Origin: a virus | DNA: 46,540 bases | Direction: 5' to 3' (one strand) | Virus record (IMG/VR): IMGVR_UViG_3300021223_000018 | Coordinates: 1 to 46,540 of that record | Shown here: one piece after another, positions 37,262-45,355 of the stretch | How the letters are laid out: every line of letters starts with the position of its first letter | Numbering within the stretch: the stretch's first letter is position 1 | The notes under the pieces: model-generated | Databases searched by the model: none | Told to the model about the DNA's origin: nothing | The model's input: only the letters and a program-made list of their open reading frames with translations | Program-made: the position numbers and the translations under genes

Positions 37262-37969
37262 ATGCTTGAGTCAGAAGGCCGCGCAAAGCAGGCGAAGCTG
37301 CTCCGTGACGCGTTCCGCGAGCTGCAGAAGGGGGTTTTTACCTCAGTTCCAGGTCATATCTTGACCTTCAACCCCAAAACCCAACTGGCTCAGGTCCAGG
37401 TTGGGATAGTCAGGGTTGACATCAGTGACGCGGAGTTCACTTTAGAGCCGATCATCGAGGTCCCGGTCTACTTCCCCGGCGGCGACTACTGCGTCGAATA
37501 CCAGATCGACCCGGGCTGCGAGGGCGACATCCTGTTCTCCCAGCGCTGCATTGATGGATGGGTGCAGAGCGGCGGGGTGGCGGCCAACCCGATCGGGCGC
37601 TTCCACAACATGCAGGACGCCATGTTCTTGCCGGGGTTCAGGTCTCAGCCCAACGTTTTGCCCGAGTTCCAGAACAATGGCGTGCGGATGCGTAACCGGG
37701 CTGGCACCCAATTCGTCTGGCTGAAGAACGACAACAGCATCTCCATGGATAACGGGGCTGCGAAGTTCAGCATTCTGGCGGATGGCACGACCCTGATGCA
37801 GAACGGCGCCGGGAAGTTTCAACTCCTGGCTGACGGGTCGTTCCTGATCAATGGATTGAAGATCACGCCGCTGGGCGATGTCATCACCGCCGCCGGCATC
37901 TCCCTCGACAAGCACAGAACTACCGGCGTCACCGCCGGCAATCAGGTATCCGGAGTGCCAATTATATGA
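37262..37969 (+). CDS. Baseplate spike protein (Gp138 N-terminal OB domain)
   Basis: 235 residues. The OB-fold region (VFTSVPGHILTFNPKTQLAQVQVGIVRVD ... FPGGDYCVEYQIDPGCEGDILFSQRCIDGW) matches Gp138_N spikes. It is followed by a beta-helix part with repeats ADGTTLMQNGAGKFQLLADGSFLINGL and a tip ISLDKHRTTGVTAG. Many such spikes end with an HxH iron-binding motif; here it reads H-R-T. It pierces the outer membrane. GAGGTAGGC precedes the ATG. Confidence 0.87.
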   Translation: MLESEGRAKQAKLLRDAFRELQKGVFTSVPGHILTFNPKTQLAQVQVGIVRVDISDAEFTLEPIIEVPVYFPGGDYCVEYQIDPGCEGDILFSQRCIDGWVQSGGVAANPIGRFHNMQDAMFLPGFRSQPNVLPEFQNNGVRMRNRAGTQFVWLKNDNSISMDNGAAKFSILADGTTLMQNGAGKFQLLADGSFLINGLKITPLGDVITAAGISLDKHRTTGVTAGNQVSGVPII

Positions 37970-38313
37970 CCGTTCGCAGACTGGACGACGACGGCGACAT
38001 TGTGACGCGCGGCCAGCAGTTCATCAGCGGTCAGTCCGAGGTTGCACAGACCGTGCTAACCCGGCTGCGCCTGTTCCTGGGCGAGTACTTCCGGGACATC
38101 ACAGACGGCACGCCGTGGTACGAACAGATCCTGGGGAAGTTCACCAGCCTATCAGCCGCCGAGGCAGCGCTGCGAGCGCGAATCGCCAACACCCCCGGCG
38201 TGATCCGCCTCACCAGCTTCTCCGCTGACTTCAATATCGAAAACCGCAAATACAGCGTAACCGCTGGGATTCTCACCGAGTTCGGCCTGGAAGAGGTAAC
38301 ACTGAATGGCTAG
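37966..38313 (+). CDS. Baseplate wedge protein (gp25/W-like)
   Basis: 115 residues: GQQFISGQSEVAQTVLTRLRLFLGEYFRDITDGTPWYEQILG followed by beta strands (IRLTSFSADFNIENRKYSVTAGIL). This is the gp25-like layout of wedge proteins that precede the J-type gene. Overlaps the spike stop by 4 bp and the J gene by 8 bp. Confidence 0.82.
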   Translation: MTVRRLDDDGDIVTRGQQFISGQSEVAQTVLTRLRLFLGEYFRDITDGTPWYEQILGKFTSLSAAEAALRARIANTPGVIRLTSFSADFNIENRKYSVTAGILTEFGLEEVTLNG

Positions 38314-39520
38314 CCTGACTTCAACCGGCTACGTGCTACAGACGCAAAACGAGTGGTTCTCTCAGGAGCGTCAGTTCTACCTCGACATTGATCCGCTGTG
38401 GAACCTTGACCCTTCGACGCCCGACGGCCTGAAGATGGCGAACGACGCCGAGATCTTCTACATCTTGGACGAGACGCTGCAGCAGGCCTACAACTCGAAA
38501 GACCCGAACAAGGCCAAGGGCAACGACCTTGATATCGTCTGCTCGCTCACTGGAACCATTCGCTCCAGCGGATCCCCGTCAAACACGACGCTGACGTTCA
38601 CAGCGACACCGGGGACATTGATCCCGTCCGGAAATCGCTTTGAGTCGGTGATCACTGGCAGTCGGTGGTCAACCGATCAGGCCGTCACCGCTGACAGCGG
38701 CGGCCATGCCACCGTAAACGCCACCTGCACCGTCGTCGGGCCAACCCAAGCCGACCAGAACACCATCACCCGTATCGTTGACGTGGTGGCCGGTCTCGCT
38801 TCTGCCACCAACGCCGCGCCAGCAACTCCGGGCAGCGACGGGCAGCGCGACGAGCAACTACGCGTCACGCGCGCCACCGCAGTAGGGCGTCCAGGCAACA
38901 ATCAAATCGACTCGATGACAGGTGAGCTGTTCGGAGTTCCCGGCGTTCGGCGGGTCAAGGTGTACGAGAACGACACCAACATCGGCACGGTAACAGTGGA
39001 CAACCCGTACGGCCTGCCGCCGCACTCAATCGCGCCGGTCATCGACGGCGGCACCGATGACGACGTGGCGATGGCGATCTACCTGAAGAAGAACCCCGGC
39101 GCATTGCTGTACCAGGCCGGAACGCCTTTCTCGGTAGAAGTCACTTCACCTCGCTACCCAACCAACAAAAAGGTGATCAAGGCCAGTCGGCCGCTCTACG
39201 TCGACATGATCATGATCATCAACGTGAAGAACGATGGGACCCTGCCGCCAAACGCCGACCAGCTTATTAAAGAGGCGGTGATGGAGTACGCGGCCGGCGA
39301 CCTGATCCCGGCTGATGTGGGATTCAAGATCAGCGGTTTCGATATCGGCGAGAGCGTTCCGTTCAGCACCATGTTCACCCCCATCAACAAAGTGATCGGC
39401 TCCTACGGCAACAGCTACGTCAGCTTGCTGCAACTCAACGGCGCACAGGCAAACGTAACTATCGCCTACAACCAGATGTCGCGCTGGACCGCCACTAACA
39501 TCACGGTGAATATCACATGA
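38306..39520 (+). CDS. Baseplate J-like protein
   Basis: 404 residues with the J-like pattern: RQFYLDIDPLWNLDPSTPDGLKMANDAEIFYILDETLQQAYNSKDPNKAKGNDLD near the start, ATNAAPATPGSDGQRDEQLRVTRATAVGRPG and the FTPINKVIGSYGNSYVSLLQLNG end. It forms the baseplate periphery that connects to fibres. Confidence 0.92.
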   Translation: MASLTSTGYVLQTQNEWFSQERQFYLDIDPLWNLDPSTPDGLKMANDAEIFYILDETLQQAYNSKDPNKAKGNDLDIVCSLTGTIRSSGSPSNTTLTFTATPGTLIPSGNRFESVITGSRWSTDQAVTADSGGHATVNATCTVVGPTQADQNTITRIVDVVAGLASATNAAPATPGSDGQRDEQLRVTRATAVGRPGNNQIDSMTGELFGVPGVRRVKVYENDTNIGTVTVDNPYGLPPHSIAPVIDGGTDDDVAMAIYLKKNPGALLYQAGTPFSVEVTSPRYPTNKKVIKASRPLYVDMIMIINVKNDGTLPPNADQLIKEAVMEYAAGDLIPADVGFKISGFDIGESVPFSTMFTPINKVIGSYGNSYVSLLQLNGAQANVTIAYNQMSRWTATNITVNIT

Positions 39521-40422
39521 GCATTGTGTTACGAGAAGGCCTTGGGCGCCCGCTGACGTACGCCGAACTGGACGAAAACTTCAGGACGGTGGCTCAGGTT
39601 GGCGACACCGCGTCCGTCGCGGCCACGGCAGCGGCTGACGCTGCCGCACAAGCTGTTCAGTCGGCTCAAAGCGCTGCCGCGAGTGCTGCGGCAGCCGGCG
39701 GGAAAGTCAGCCTGACAGGCAACGAGACTGTTGCCGGGGTAAAGACGTTCACCAGTAGCCCGCTTGTGCCGACGCCACCTGTATCCGATTCATCAACCCG
39801 CGCACAGACCACTGCCGGATCATTGGCTCAGATCGCTGCCGGCAGGAATGCTACCGGCTCCCTTCAAGTGGTTATGCCAAGTGGCGTTGTAGGAGATCCA
39901 AACTTCAGCGCTGCCAATATGGGAGGCCTGCCAGGAAACATGGTGTCATTAGGTTTCTCCTACAGCACTGGCGTATTGGGCCCTGCATTTATTGGAGCTC
40001 GCTCTTACGGCGCTATTGGCGCTCACGGTGCCGTAGCCTCCGGCCGTAGCTGCTTGGCTCTCCTTGGGGAAGCAAGCGACGGAGCAGCATTTCAAGTTAT
40101 TGGGCGAATAGACCTAAACACAGAGGCCGCCGCCACTTCTACCAGTTCGCCAGGCGAGATCGTCCTTTCAACGACCCCTATTGGCTCTGTTGCGCCGACC
40201 GCCGCTGTGCGCGTCCGGGCGAACAGCGAAGTTCAGTGCCTGGGCAGCCTGACGGCGGCGCTCCCTGTGCGCGTCGGCCAGTACACGCTTACAACCCTCC
40301 CGAGCGCCGCAACCTACAGCGGCTACGAAATCGACGTAACCAACGCAACCGGCGGCTCCAAGCGCTGCCGTAGCAATGGCACGGTCTGGCAGATCCTCAA
40401 CACTACAACGACAGTGAGCTGA
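39517..40422 (+). CDS. Tail fibre-like protein, 301 aa
   Basis: 301 residues. The N-terminus GLGRPLTYAELDENFRTVAQVGD is a common phage fibre attachment region. An Ala-rich coiled coil (about 32-62) follows, then SLTGNETVAGVKTFTSSPLVPTPP, then a Gly/Ser/Ala-rich beta part and a short end WQILNTTTTVS found in short fibres. It probably forms a trimer on the baseplate. Confidence 0.75.
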   Translation: MSIVLREGLGRPLTYAELDENFRTVAQVGDTASVAATAAADAAAQAVQSAQSAAASAAAAGGKVSLTGNETVAGVKTFTSSPLVPTPPVSDSSTRAQTTAGSLAQIAAGRNATGSLQVVMPSGVVGDPNFSAANMGGLPGNMVSLGFSYSTGVLGPAFIGARSYGAIGAHGAVASGRSCLALLGEASDGAAFQVIGRIDLNTEAAATSTSSPGEIVLSTTPIGSVAPTAAVRVRANSEVQCLGSLTAALPVRVGQYTLTTLPSAATYSGYEIDVTNATGGSKRCRSNGTVWQILNTTTTVS

Positions 40423-40425
40423 TTA

Positions 40426-40773
40426 ATGGCAATTACCGAACGTATTCGGCCGTATGAAACGCTGATCCGCCATAACCAGGACGGGTCGATTGGTGCACAC
40501 CACCAGACGATCTACGAGTTGTCGAAGGGTGTCGAGATCATCAGTTCCACGATCAACTCCCCGGAGCAGCTCTCTGTCGCGGATGGGCAGAACGGCCTGC
40601 TTCTTTCCGCTGTTCTGGGCGCTGCAACGACCGCCGCCATCAAGCAGGTCGAGGGCATCACGGCCCAGCTTCAAAGCGCGCTTGCTGATAACGCCGAACT
40701 GGAAACCCAGCTAGCCACCGCTGCCGCCGAAATCGAATCACTCAAGGCAACCCTCTCTCAAAGCGAGGCCTGA
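40426..40773 (+). CDS. Small fibre-associated protein, 115 aa
   Basis: 115 residues. ITERIRPYETLIRHNQDGSIGAHHQTIYELSKG is followed by an Ala-rich helical tail with coiled-coil heptads (QLQSALADNAELETQLATAAAEIESLKATL). It may be an accessory or chaperone of the fibre encoded just before it. No specific family recognised. Confidence 0.65.
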   Translation: MAITERIRPYETLIRHNQDGSIGAHHQTIYELSKGVEIISSTINSPEQLSVADGQNGLLLSAVLGAATTAAIKQVEGITAQLQSALADNAELETQLATAAAEIESLKATLSQSEA

Positions 40774-40774
40774 T

Positions 40775-41476
40775 ATGTACTTTGTCGCATATGCGGTAGA
40801 GCCCGGCTATGTGGTGTCGCCCATATGGAGTACAGATCGCATATATGCGCAATACCGCAACAAGCAAAAGGCTGTGCAGTGGTATGAGATCGCCCGGAAA
40901 ATGGGCGGCAGCCTTGAGTCGGCAGGGGAGGCGGTGCGCAAGAGCTACGACATCGACACGGCGGTGGGTGAGCAACTCAACGTGATCGGCCGGATCGTGG
41001 TGGCGCCTCGCAGCTTCATCGGTTCGATACCGATGAATCCCGGACTGTTCGATCTCACGGACGGTGATGAGTTTGGCAACGACGACGCCATGTTCAGCGC
41101 CCTGACGATAGACCAAGACGGCCTGCTATCAGACGAACTGTACCGGCTCGTCATCAGGGCCAAGATCGTCAAGAACAACGGCGACGCCACTGCCGAAAAC
41201 ATCCTTGCGGGCATGAACTTCCTCCTTCCGAAGGCGGATGTCCTGCGCGTGACTGACGGCGAGGATATGTCGTTCAGCATCGAGTTTTACGGGCAGATCA
41301 CCAATCTAGAGCGGTTCGCACTGCTCAACGCCGGACTGGTGCCGAAGCCGCAAGCAGTGAGATTTAACGGATTCCTTGAGGGATTCAATATGGTCGAGTT
41401 TGGCGACGTAGACGCTGAATTCGGTGATGAAACCGCAGAATTTGCAGGATACATAGGGGCGCAGCATGTCGCTTAA
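40775..41476 (+). CDS. DUF2612 baseplate protein
   Basis: 233 residues. QYRNKQKAVQWYEIARKMGGSLESAGEAVRKSYDIDTAVGEQLNVIGRIVVAPRSF ... DDAMFSALTIDQDGLLSDELYRLVIRAKIVKNNGDATAENILAGMNFLL is the DUF2612 pattern. These are gpI-like baseplate proteins that link wedge and fibres. It overlaps the following fibre gene by 11 bp. Confidence 0.85.
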   Translation: MYFVAYAVEPGYVVSPIWSTDRIYAQYRNKQKAVQWYEIARKMGGSLESAGEAVRKSYDIDTAVGEQLNVIGRIVVAPRSFIGSIPMNPGLFDLTDGDEFGNDDAMFSALTIDQDGLLSDELYRLVIRAKIVKNNGDATAENILAGMNFLLPKADVLRVTDGEDMSFSIEFYGQITNLERFALLNAGLVPKPQAVRFNGFLEGFNMVEFGDVDAEFGDETAEFAGYIGAQHVA

Positions 41477-42122
41477 GCTTAACGAGAAGTACCCGGGCCG
41501 ATTCGCCAACCCATCCGCCGGCTACCCGCTGGGCGCATTCAAGAACAGAACAACTCCGACAGCCAAGGACGGCTCTTATCTGGAGAAGGACTGGGCAAAC
41601 GACAAGGAAGGTTTCTTCCAGTCGCTGATTGCCGCCGCCGGGATCACCCCGAACGGTCTAGTGGACCAGGTGGGTGCGTCTCAGTTTTATGACGCGCTGT
41701 TGACTGTGCTCGGCCAGCAGCTTGCAACTACGACCAAGAACGGCGTGGTGAAGCTCGCAACTTCCGCTCAAATGGCGACCGGGACCGACACGTCACTGGT
41801 TCCTCCGGTGGCGGCAGTGATGAGCCTTTTCTCCAAGCGGGTGTTTGCCACCAACGACTACATCCGAATCCCGGACGTCCCGGGCGGTTTCATCATCCAG
41901 TGGGGCGGTGTGGTCGGAACTAATGGCGGACTTGTAACCGCAACGTTCCCCATTAACTTCAACAACACTCTTCATGTGATTCCGTTCTATCAATTTGGCG
42001 GAGACCCAGGAACGCTTACGCAAAATGGCGGCGGCGGTGTGATCGCATCAACCACTAGCACCGCTACGTTCAGGCTGTTAACCGGCTTTACGGCTGTTAA
42101 ATATTTGGCCATCGGTAACTAA
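41466..42122 (+). CDS. Tail fibre protein, 218 aa
   Basis: 218 residues. The N-terminus (EKYPGRFANPSAGYPLGAFKNRTTPTAKDGSYLEKDWANDKEGFFQSLI) attaches fibres of this group. A middle repeat is TTKNGVVKLATSAQMATGTDTSLVPP. The end domain DYIRIPDVPGGFIIQWGG ... FPINFNNTLHVIPFY is a gp53-like C-terminal beta domain like those of pyocin and phage fibres. It is likely the receptor-binding protein, with a Tfa chaperone downstream. Confidence 0.85.
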   Translation: MSLKLNEKYPGRFANPSAGYPLGAFKNRTTPTAKDGSYLEKDWANDKEGFFQSLIAAAGITPNGLVDQVGASQFYDALLTVLGQQLATTTKNGVVKLATSAQMATGTDTSLVPPVAAVMSLFSKRVFATNDYIRIPDVPGGFIIQWGGVVGTNGGLVTATFPINFNNTLHVIPFYQFGGDPGTLTQNGGGGVIASTTSTATFRLLTGFTAVKYLAIGN

Positions 42123-42134
42123 CCGGAGTTAATT

Positions 42135-42506
42135 ATGTACTCTTATTCACCTTCAACTGGCGGCATGTACTCTACCGATATTAACGGAAGTAACATCCCG
42201 GACGATGCGATTGGGATCACCGACGAGGAACGAATTGAGTTTTGCGAAGGGCTGTCACAAGGACAGGTCATCAGAATTGATGATAACGGAAAGCCTGTTC
42301 TCTGCGCAGCTGCGCCCTACAAGCGTACCAAGGAAGAGATTACTGGTGATCGGCGCATGGCGTATGCAGACCCGCTTAACGGCTCAGACCGGTATTTTGT
42401 CGAGTCAGTAAGAATGCAGGCCATGAATGAAGCAGGCTGGGAGGAGGTTCAGGCCGCCGGCATCAGCCGCTTCAAGGAAATACGGGCGGCCATTCCGTGG
42501 GGGTAG
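42135..42506 (+). CDS. Tail fibre assembly chaperone (Tfa-like)
   Basis: 123 residues. The opening MYSYSPSTGGMYSTDINGSNIPDDAIGITDEE and PVLCAAAPYKRTKEEITGD match Tfa-type proteins that cap the fibre tip during folding. Begins 12 bp after the fibre. A short terminator follows it. Confidence 0.85.
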   Translation: MYSYSPSTGGMYSTDINGSNIPDDAIGITDEERIEFCEGLSQGQVIRIDDNGKPVLCAAAPYKRTKEEITGDRRMAYADPLNGSDRYFVESVRMQAMNEAGWEEVQAAGISRFKEIRAAIPWG

Positions 42507-42533
42507 AGGTCGCGGTTTGTTTTGATGGATAAT

Positions 42534-42557
42534 GGCGCTATCGCAGTGAGCGCCTTT
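42534..42557 (+). terminator. Probable terminator after fibre chaperone
   Basis: GGCGCT (42534-42539) pairs with AGCGCC (42549-42554), loop of 9, followed by TTTATT. Moderate strength. It separates the tail operon from the SGNH gene. Confidence 0.55.
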
Positions 42558-42562
42558 ATTCC

Positions 42563-44269
42563 ATGGAGCAAAGTTTGAGCCGATTAATTGTTGTTTTGCT
42601 GTTTTTATCAGCCTCGGCCATTCCGTTTATTTCAGGCGCTGGCGAAAGGAATAACCCTATGCACTCTTTAGTTGTTGATATGCACTATCAAACGCTGTGT
42701 GCTACTGGTTGGACCCAGCAAGACGCTAATTTATTGCAGCAAGGTTTGGACGGCGCAAGGAGTACAACTCTTTCTCAGTCGACTACTGTCGGAACATATG
42801 ATTTAACAGTTAGCAGCGCTGACGGATTTGCCGCCGGCATGATGATCGCTTATCAAGCAACGGGCGGCGAATTTTATCCGGCCAAAATATACAAAATGAT
42901 GGGCGGCAACGTGCTCAGACTGGACAGGCCGATTGTGGCTGCGTCGACAGCCGGGGCAATTGCTGGGCCCCTCTATGGCAATGACGCGCACCCCAACCTT
43001 TACGGTGGCTGGGCAGTTGCAGATGATGCGCTTCGGCAGCTTACTGGAAGTCGAGTATCAACCTTTGAGTCGAGAACCCCTAGCCTAGTGGCTTGGTCGC
43101 CAGTCGGCGGCGCAGCCGTTACTCCCAACTCGTCGGTGAGCTATCTCAACGTAGGAGATTCCTCGTCCGGCATTGGCCTAACCGTGGACGGGAACAACCC
43201 TGGCGGCGGGGTTAAGAGCACGCCGTTCCTTATTGGCGCCGGAGACCACGAGGCGCTCATCCCATTGAACGTTGGCCTGCGCACTGGTGGCTATTCCGGG
43301 CATGTCGTCGTGTACGTCGATGAAACGAAGCTTGATGGCACAACCACCACCGTAGGTACGAGCCAGCCCATGAATGGGTACGAGGGCGGATTTCTCGCAA
43401 GGGTAAAATTCACCAGCAGCGGCTGGAGCAACATCACCGTCAGGGTTGTGACAGGAAACGGGGGCGGGTATCGGTTTTATGTGGGGGCTCTTGAGTTCAG
43501 AAGGCTAGGTGATCAGGCCCCGGACCTAAATAAAGGCGCCCACGTCATTCTTGCTGATAGCTGGGGCGTCGATACTCGCCCAATTCCAACCCGGCTTGCC
43601 GCCAGGCTGCCCGGCGCTCAGTTTTTTGCAGCGGGAGTGGTGGGCAACATTGCCTCGCAGCTTCTTGATAGATTTGATACCGACGTCACGCCAAAAAATC
43701 CTGATTTTGTATGGGTAATAGTTGGCACGAATGACTTTTACCGAAGCATAACCGCAGAGCAATTTGGCCAGCAGATAAACCAAATCAAAGAGAAAATAAA
43801 AGCTATCGGCGCCGTGCCGATATTTCTCACGCCGTCAGTTGGCGCAATAACTTTCTCTCCACAGCAACTTAGCAATTCACGGGTTTATGCGCAAAGTGTT
43901 GTATATAGCGACACCCCGCCAATAGAAGACCTGTCCTCTTACATAGATAGTCACGCCAGCTTCCAGTTCATCGCCCCGGCAAACACGATATCTACGGCAT
44001 GGGTATTCCCGTCGTTATTTGTTGGTGAGGCGTTCCTTAGATTTCTCCTGACGAATAGTCCGTATGTAAGTGTCCGTATGGAATATGGGACAACCTCAGA
44101 CGGTGCCGGCGGAAAAGACGTTACCGTATTCCCAGGCGCGACCGTTGTCAGGGACGCAAGGCTGCCAAGGACGAACAATCAGGAACGCCTCTTGGCGATA
44201 CGAATTAACAACCCTCAATCGTTCCCTGTTTACGTTGGTGGCACTGCATCCGTCGCATGGCCTAAATAA
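42563..44269 (+). CDS. Secreted SGNH/GDSL hydrolase, probable moron
   Basis: 568 residues. The N-terminal signal-like helix is SRLIVVLLFLSASAIPFISGAG. A beta-rich front part (60-310) precedes the SGNH core: ILADSWGVDTR (Ser333), GVVGN (block II), VWVIVGTNDFYR (Asn390) and DSHASF (Asp462/His464). This suggests an esterase/deacetylase on surface or periplasmic sugars. Codon use and GC are lower than in neighbours. A TTG at 42575, with GGAG six bases before, is a better-supported start than the ATG at 42563. Terminators on both sides suggest a separately transcribed lysogeny gene. Confidence 0.75.
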   Translation: MEQSLSRLIVVLLFLSASAIPFISGAGERNNPMHSLVVDMHYQTLCATGWTQQDANLLQQGLDGARSTTLSQSTTVGTYDLTVSSADGFAAGMMIAYQATGGEFYPAKIYKMMGGNVLRLDRPIVAASTAGAIAGPLYGNDAHPNLYGGWAVADDALRQLTGSRVSTFESRTPSLVAWSPVGGAAVTPNSSVSYLNVGDSSSGIGLTVDGNNPGGGVKSTPFLIGAGDHEALIPLNVGLRTGGYSGHVVVYVDETKLDGTTTTVGTSQPMNGYEGGFLARVKFTSSGWSNITVRVVTGNGGGYRFYVGALEFRRLGDQAPDLNKGAHVILADSWGVDTRPIPTRLAARLPGAQFFAAGVVGNIASQLLDRFDTDVTPKNPDFVWVIVGTNDFYRSITAEQFGQQINQIKEKIKAIGAVPIFLTPSVGAITFSPQQLSNSRVYAQSVVYSDTPPIEDLSSYIDSHASFQFIAPANTISTAWVFPSLFVGEAFLRFLLTNSPYVSVRMEYGTTSDGAGGKDVTVFPGATVVRDARLPRTNNQERLLAIRINNPQSFPVYVGGTASVAWPK

Positions 44270-44288
44270 ACAGAAACTCAAGCTATAG

Positions 44289-44320
44289 AAAAAAGCCCGC
44301 CATTGAGCGGGTATTTTTTT
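44289..44320 (+). terminator. Intrinsic terminator before endolysin
   Basis: CCCGC (44296-44300) pairs with GCGGG (44307-44311), loop CATTGA, flanked by an A-run before and TATTTTTTT after. It ends the SGNH transcript; read-through or antitermination is needed to reach the lysis genes. Confidence 0.8.
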
Positions 44321-44334
44321 GTCTGGAGAAAGCC

Positions 44335-44814
44335 ATGAAGATGTCGCCCAACGGTATATCGGTGCTGAAGTATTTCGAAAACTGCTCGCTGAGCGCCTAT
44401 CCCGATCCCGCTACTGGTGGCGCACCATGGACGATTGGCTGGGGTCATACCGGCCCCGAGGTCGTGCGCGGCCTGGTGTGGACGCAGGCCAAGGCCGATG
44501 CAACGCTACTGACTGACCTTGCCGCACGGGAAATGACTGTTTCATGCGCGGTGACCAAGAGCCTCACGCAGGGCCAGTTCGATGCATTGGTAGATTTCGT
44601 CTACAACCTCGGCTCGGGCAACTTCCAAGGCTCGACGCTGCTGCGGATGATCAATGCGGGAGATATGGCAGGTGCACTCGCTCAGTTCCCGCGCTGGAAC
44701 CGTGCGGCTGGTGCCCCTATGCGCGGCCTGACCCGTCGCCGGGCGGCAGAGGCTGCCTTGTTTGCCGGAAAGACCGGTACCCAGGCAATCGCCATAGGAG
44801 TGGGTGCAGCATGA
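44335..44814 (+). CDS. Endolysin (GH24 lysozyme)
   Basis: 159 residues, T4/P22-type lysozyme. Catalytic Glu15 in LKYFENCSLSAY, Asp24, and TIGWGHTG (Thr33) follow the E-D-T spacing of the family. FDALVDFVYNLGSGNF and GLTRRRAAEAALF are also conserved. No signal peptide, so it should need the holin to reach the cell wall. GGAGA precedes the ATG. Confidence 0.95.
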   Translation: MKMSPNGISVLKYFENCSLSAYPDPATGGAPWTIGWGHTGPEVVRGLVWTQAKADATLLTDLAAREMTVSCAVTKSLTQGQFDALVDFVYNLGSGNFQGSTLLRMINAGDMAGALAQFPRWNRAAGAPMRGLTRRRAAEAALFAGKTGTQAIAIGVGAA

Positions 44815-45329
44815 ACGCTCTGCTGCTGAGGATCCTTCCTTATATAGCTGCGGTGCTGCTCGGTGCCGTTGGTGCCTGGATGTGGCAGGCCAACAGCTAC
44901 GGGACGATCATCGCCAACAACGAGGCGAGCCACCAGGCAGACCTGGCCTCGATAGCCAATGCCGGCGCAGTTCAGGCGCGGCAGGCGCTGGAGAAGCAGA
45001 AGGCCGCCGAGATAGCCCTCGCCACCCTCGACCAAAAAGCCCAGAAGGAAAAGACCGATGGCCTCGCTGAAAATGAAAGGCTGCGCCGCGCTGCTGCTGA
45101 CTCTGATCGCCGGCTGCGCATCCCGGGAAGTTGTCGTGCCAGTGGCGGGGACGTGCCCAGTTCCGCCGGCACCACCGGCCTGGGCGATGCAGGCACCGTC
45201 GAACTCTCTCAAGATTCTGGACAAGCTGTTTTCGATATCCGAGCCGGGATCATCGCCGACCAAGCAGCCTTGAAGGCGCTTCAGTCGTATGTCGCGAATG
45301 TGTGTCTTGCGGGGGTTGGTGTTCGGTAG
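44811..45329 (+). CDS. Rz: i-spanin Rz-like protein (DUF2514-like)
   Basis: 172 residues. The N-terminal signal anchor is RILPYIAAVLLGAVGAWMWQ (about 7-26); a long coiled coil in the periplasm follows (ASHQADLASIANAGAVQARQ ... QKAQKEKTDGLAENERLRRA). The end has LKALQSYVANVCLAG. The ATG overlaps the endolysin stop by 4 bp. It works with the embedded Rz1 lipoprotein to fuse inner and outer membranes at lysis. Confidence 0.88.
   Translation: MNALLLRILPYIAAVLLGAVGAWMWQANSYGTIIANNEASHQADLASIANAGAVQARQALEKQKAAEIALATLDQKAQKEKTDGLAENERLRRAAADSDRRLRIPGSCRASGGDVPSSAGTTGLGDAGTVELSQDSGQAVFDIRAGIIADQAALKALQSYVANVCLAGVGVR
45058..45273 (+). CDS. Rz1: o-spanin Rz1 lipoprotein embedded in Rz
   Basis: Lies wholly inside Rz in another frame. 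MKGCAALLLTLIAGCASREVV carries a lipobox IAGC (Cys20 from the ATG at 45058). The mature part is short and Pro-rich (CPVPPAPPAWAM), as usual for Rz1. The ATG at 45073 is an alternative start. The nested Rz/Rz1 layout is the classical lambda one. Confidence 0.85.
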   Translation: MASLKMKGCAALLLTLIAGCASREVVVPVAGTCPVPPAPPAWAMQAPSNSLKILDKLFSISEPGSSPTKQP

Positions 45330-45355
45330 GCAGGACGCCGGGGGAGGGGGCATTA

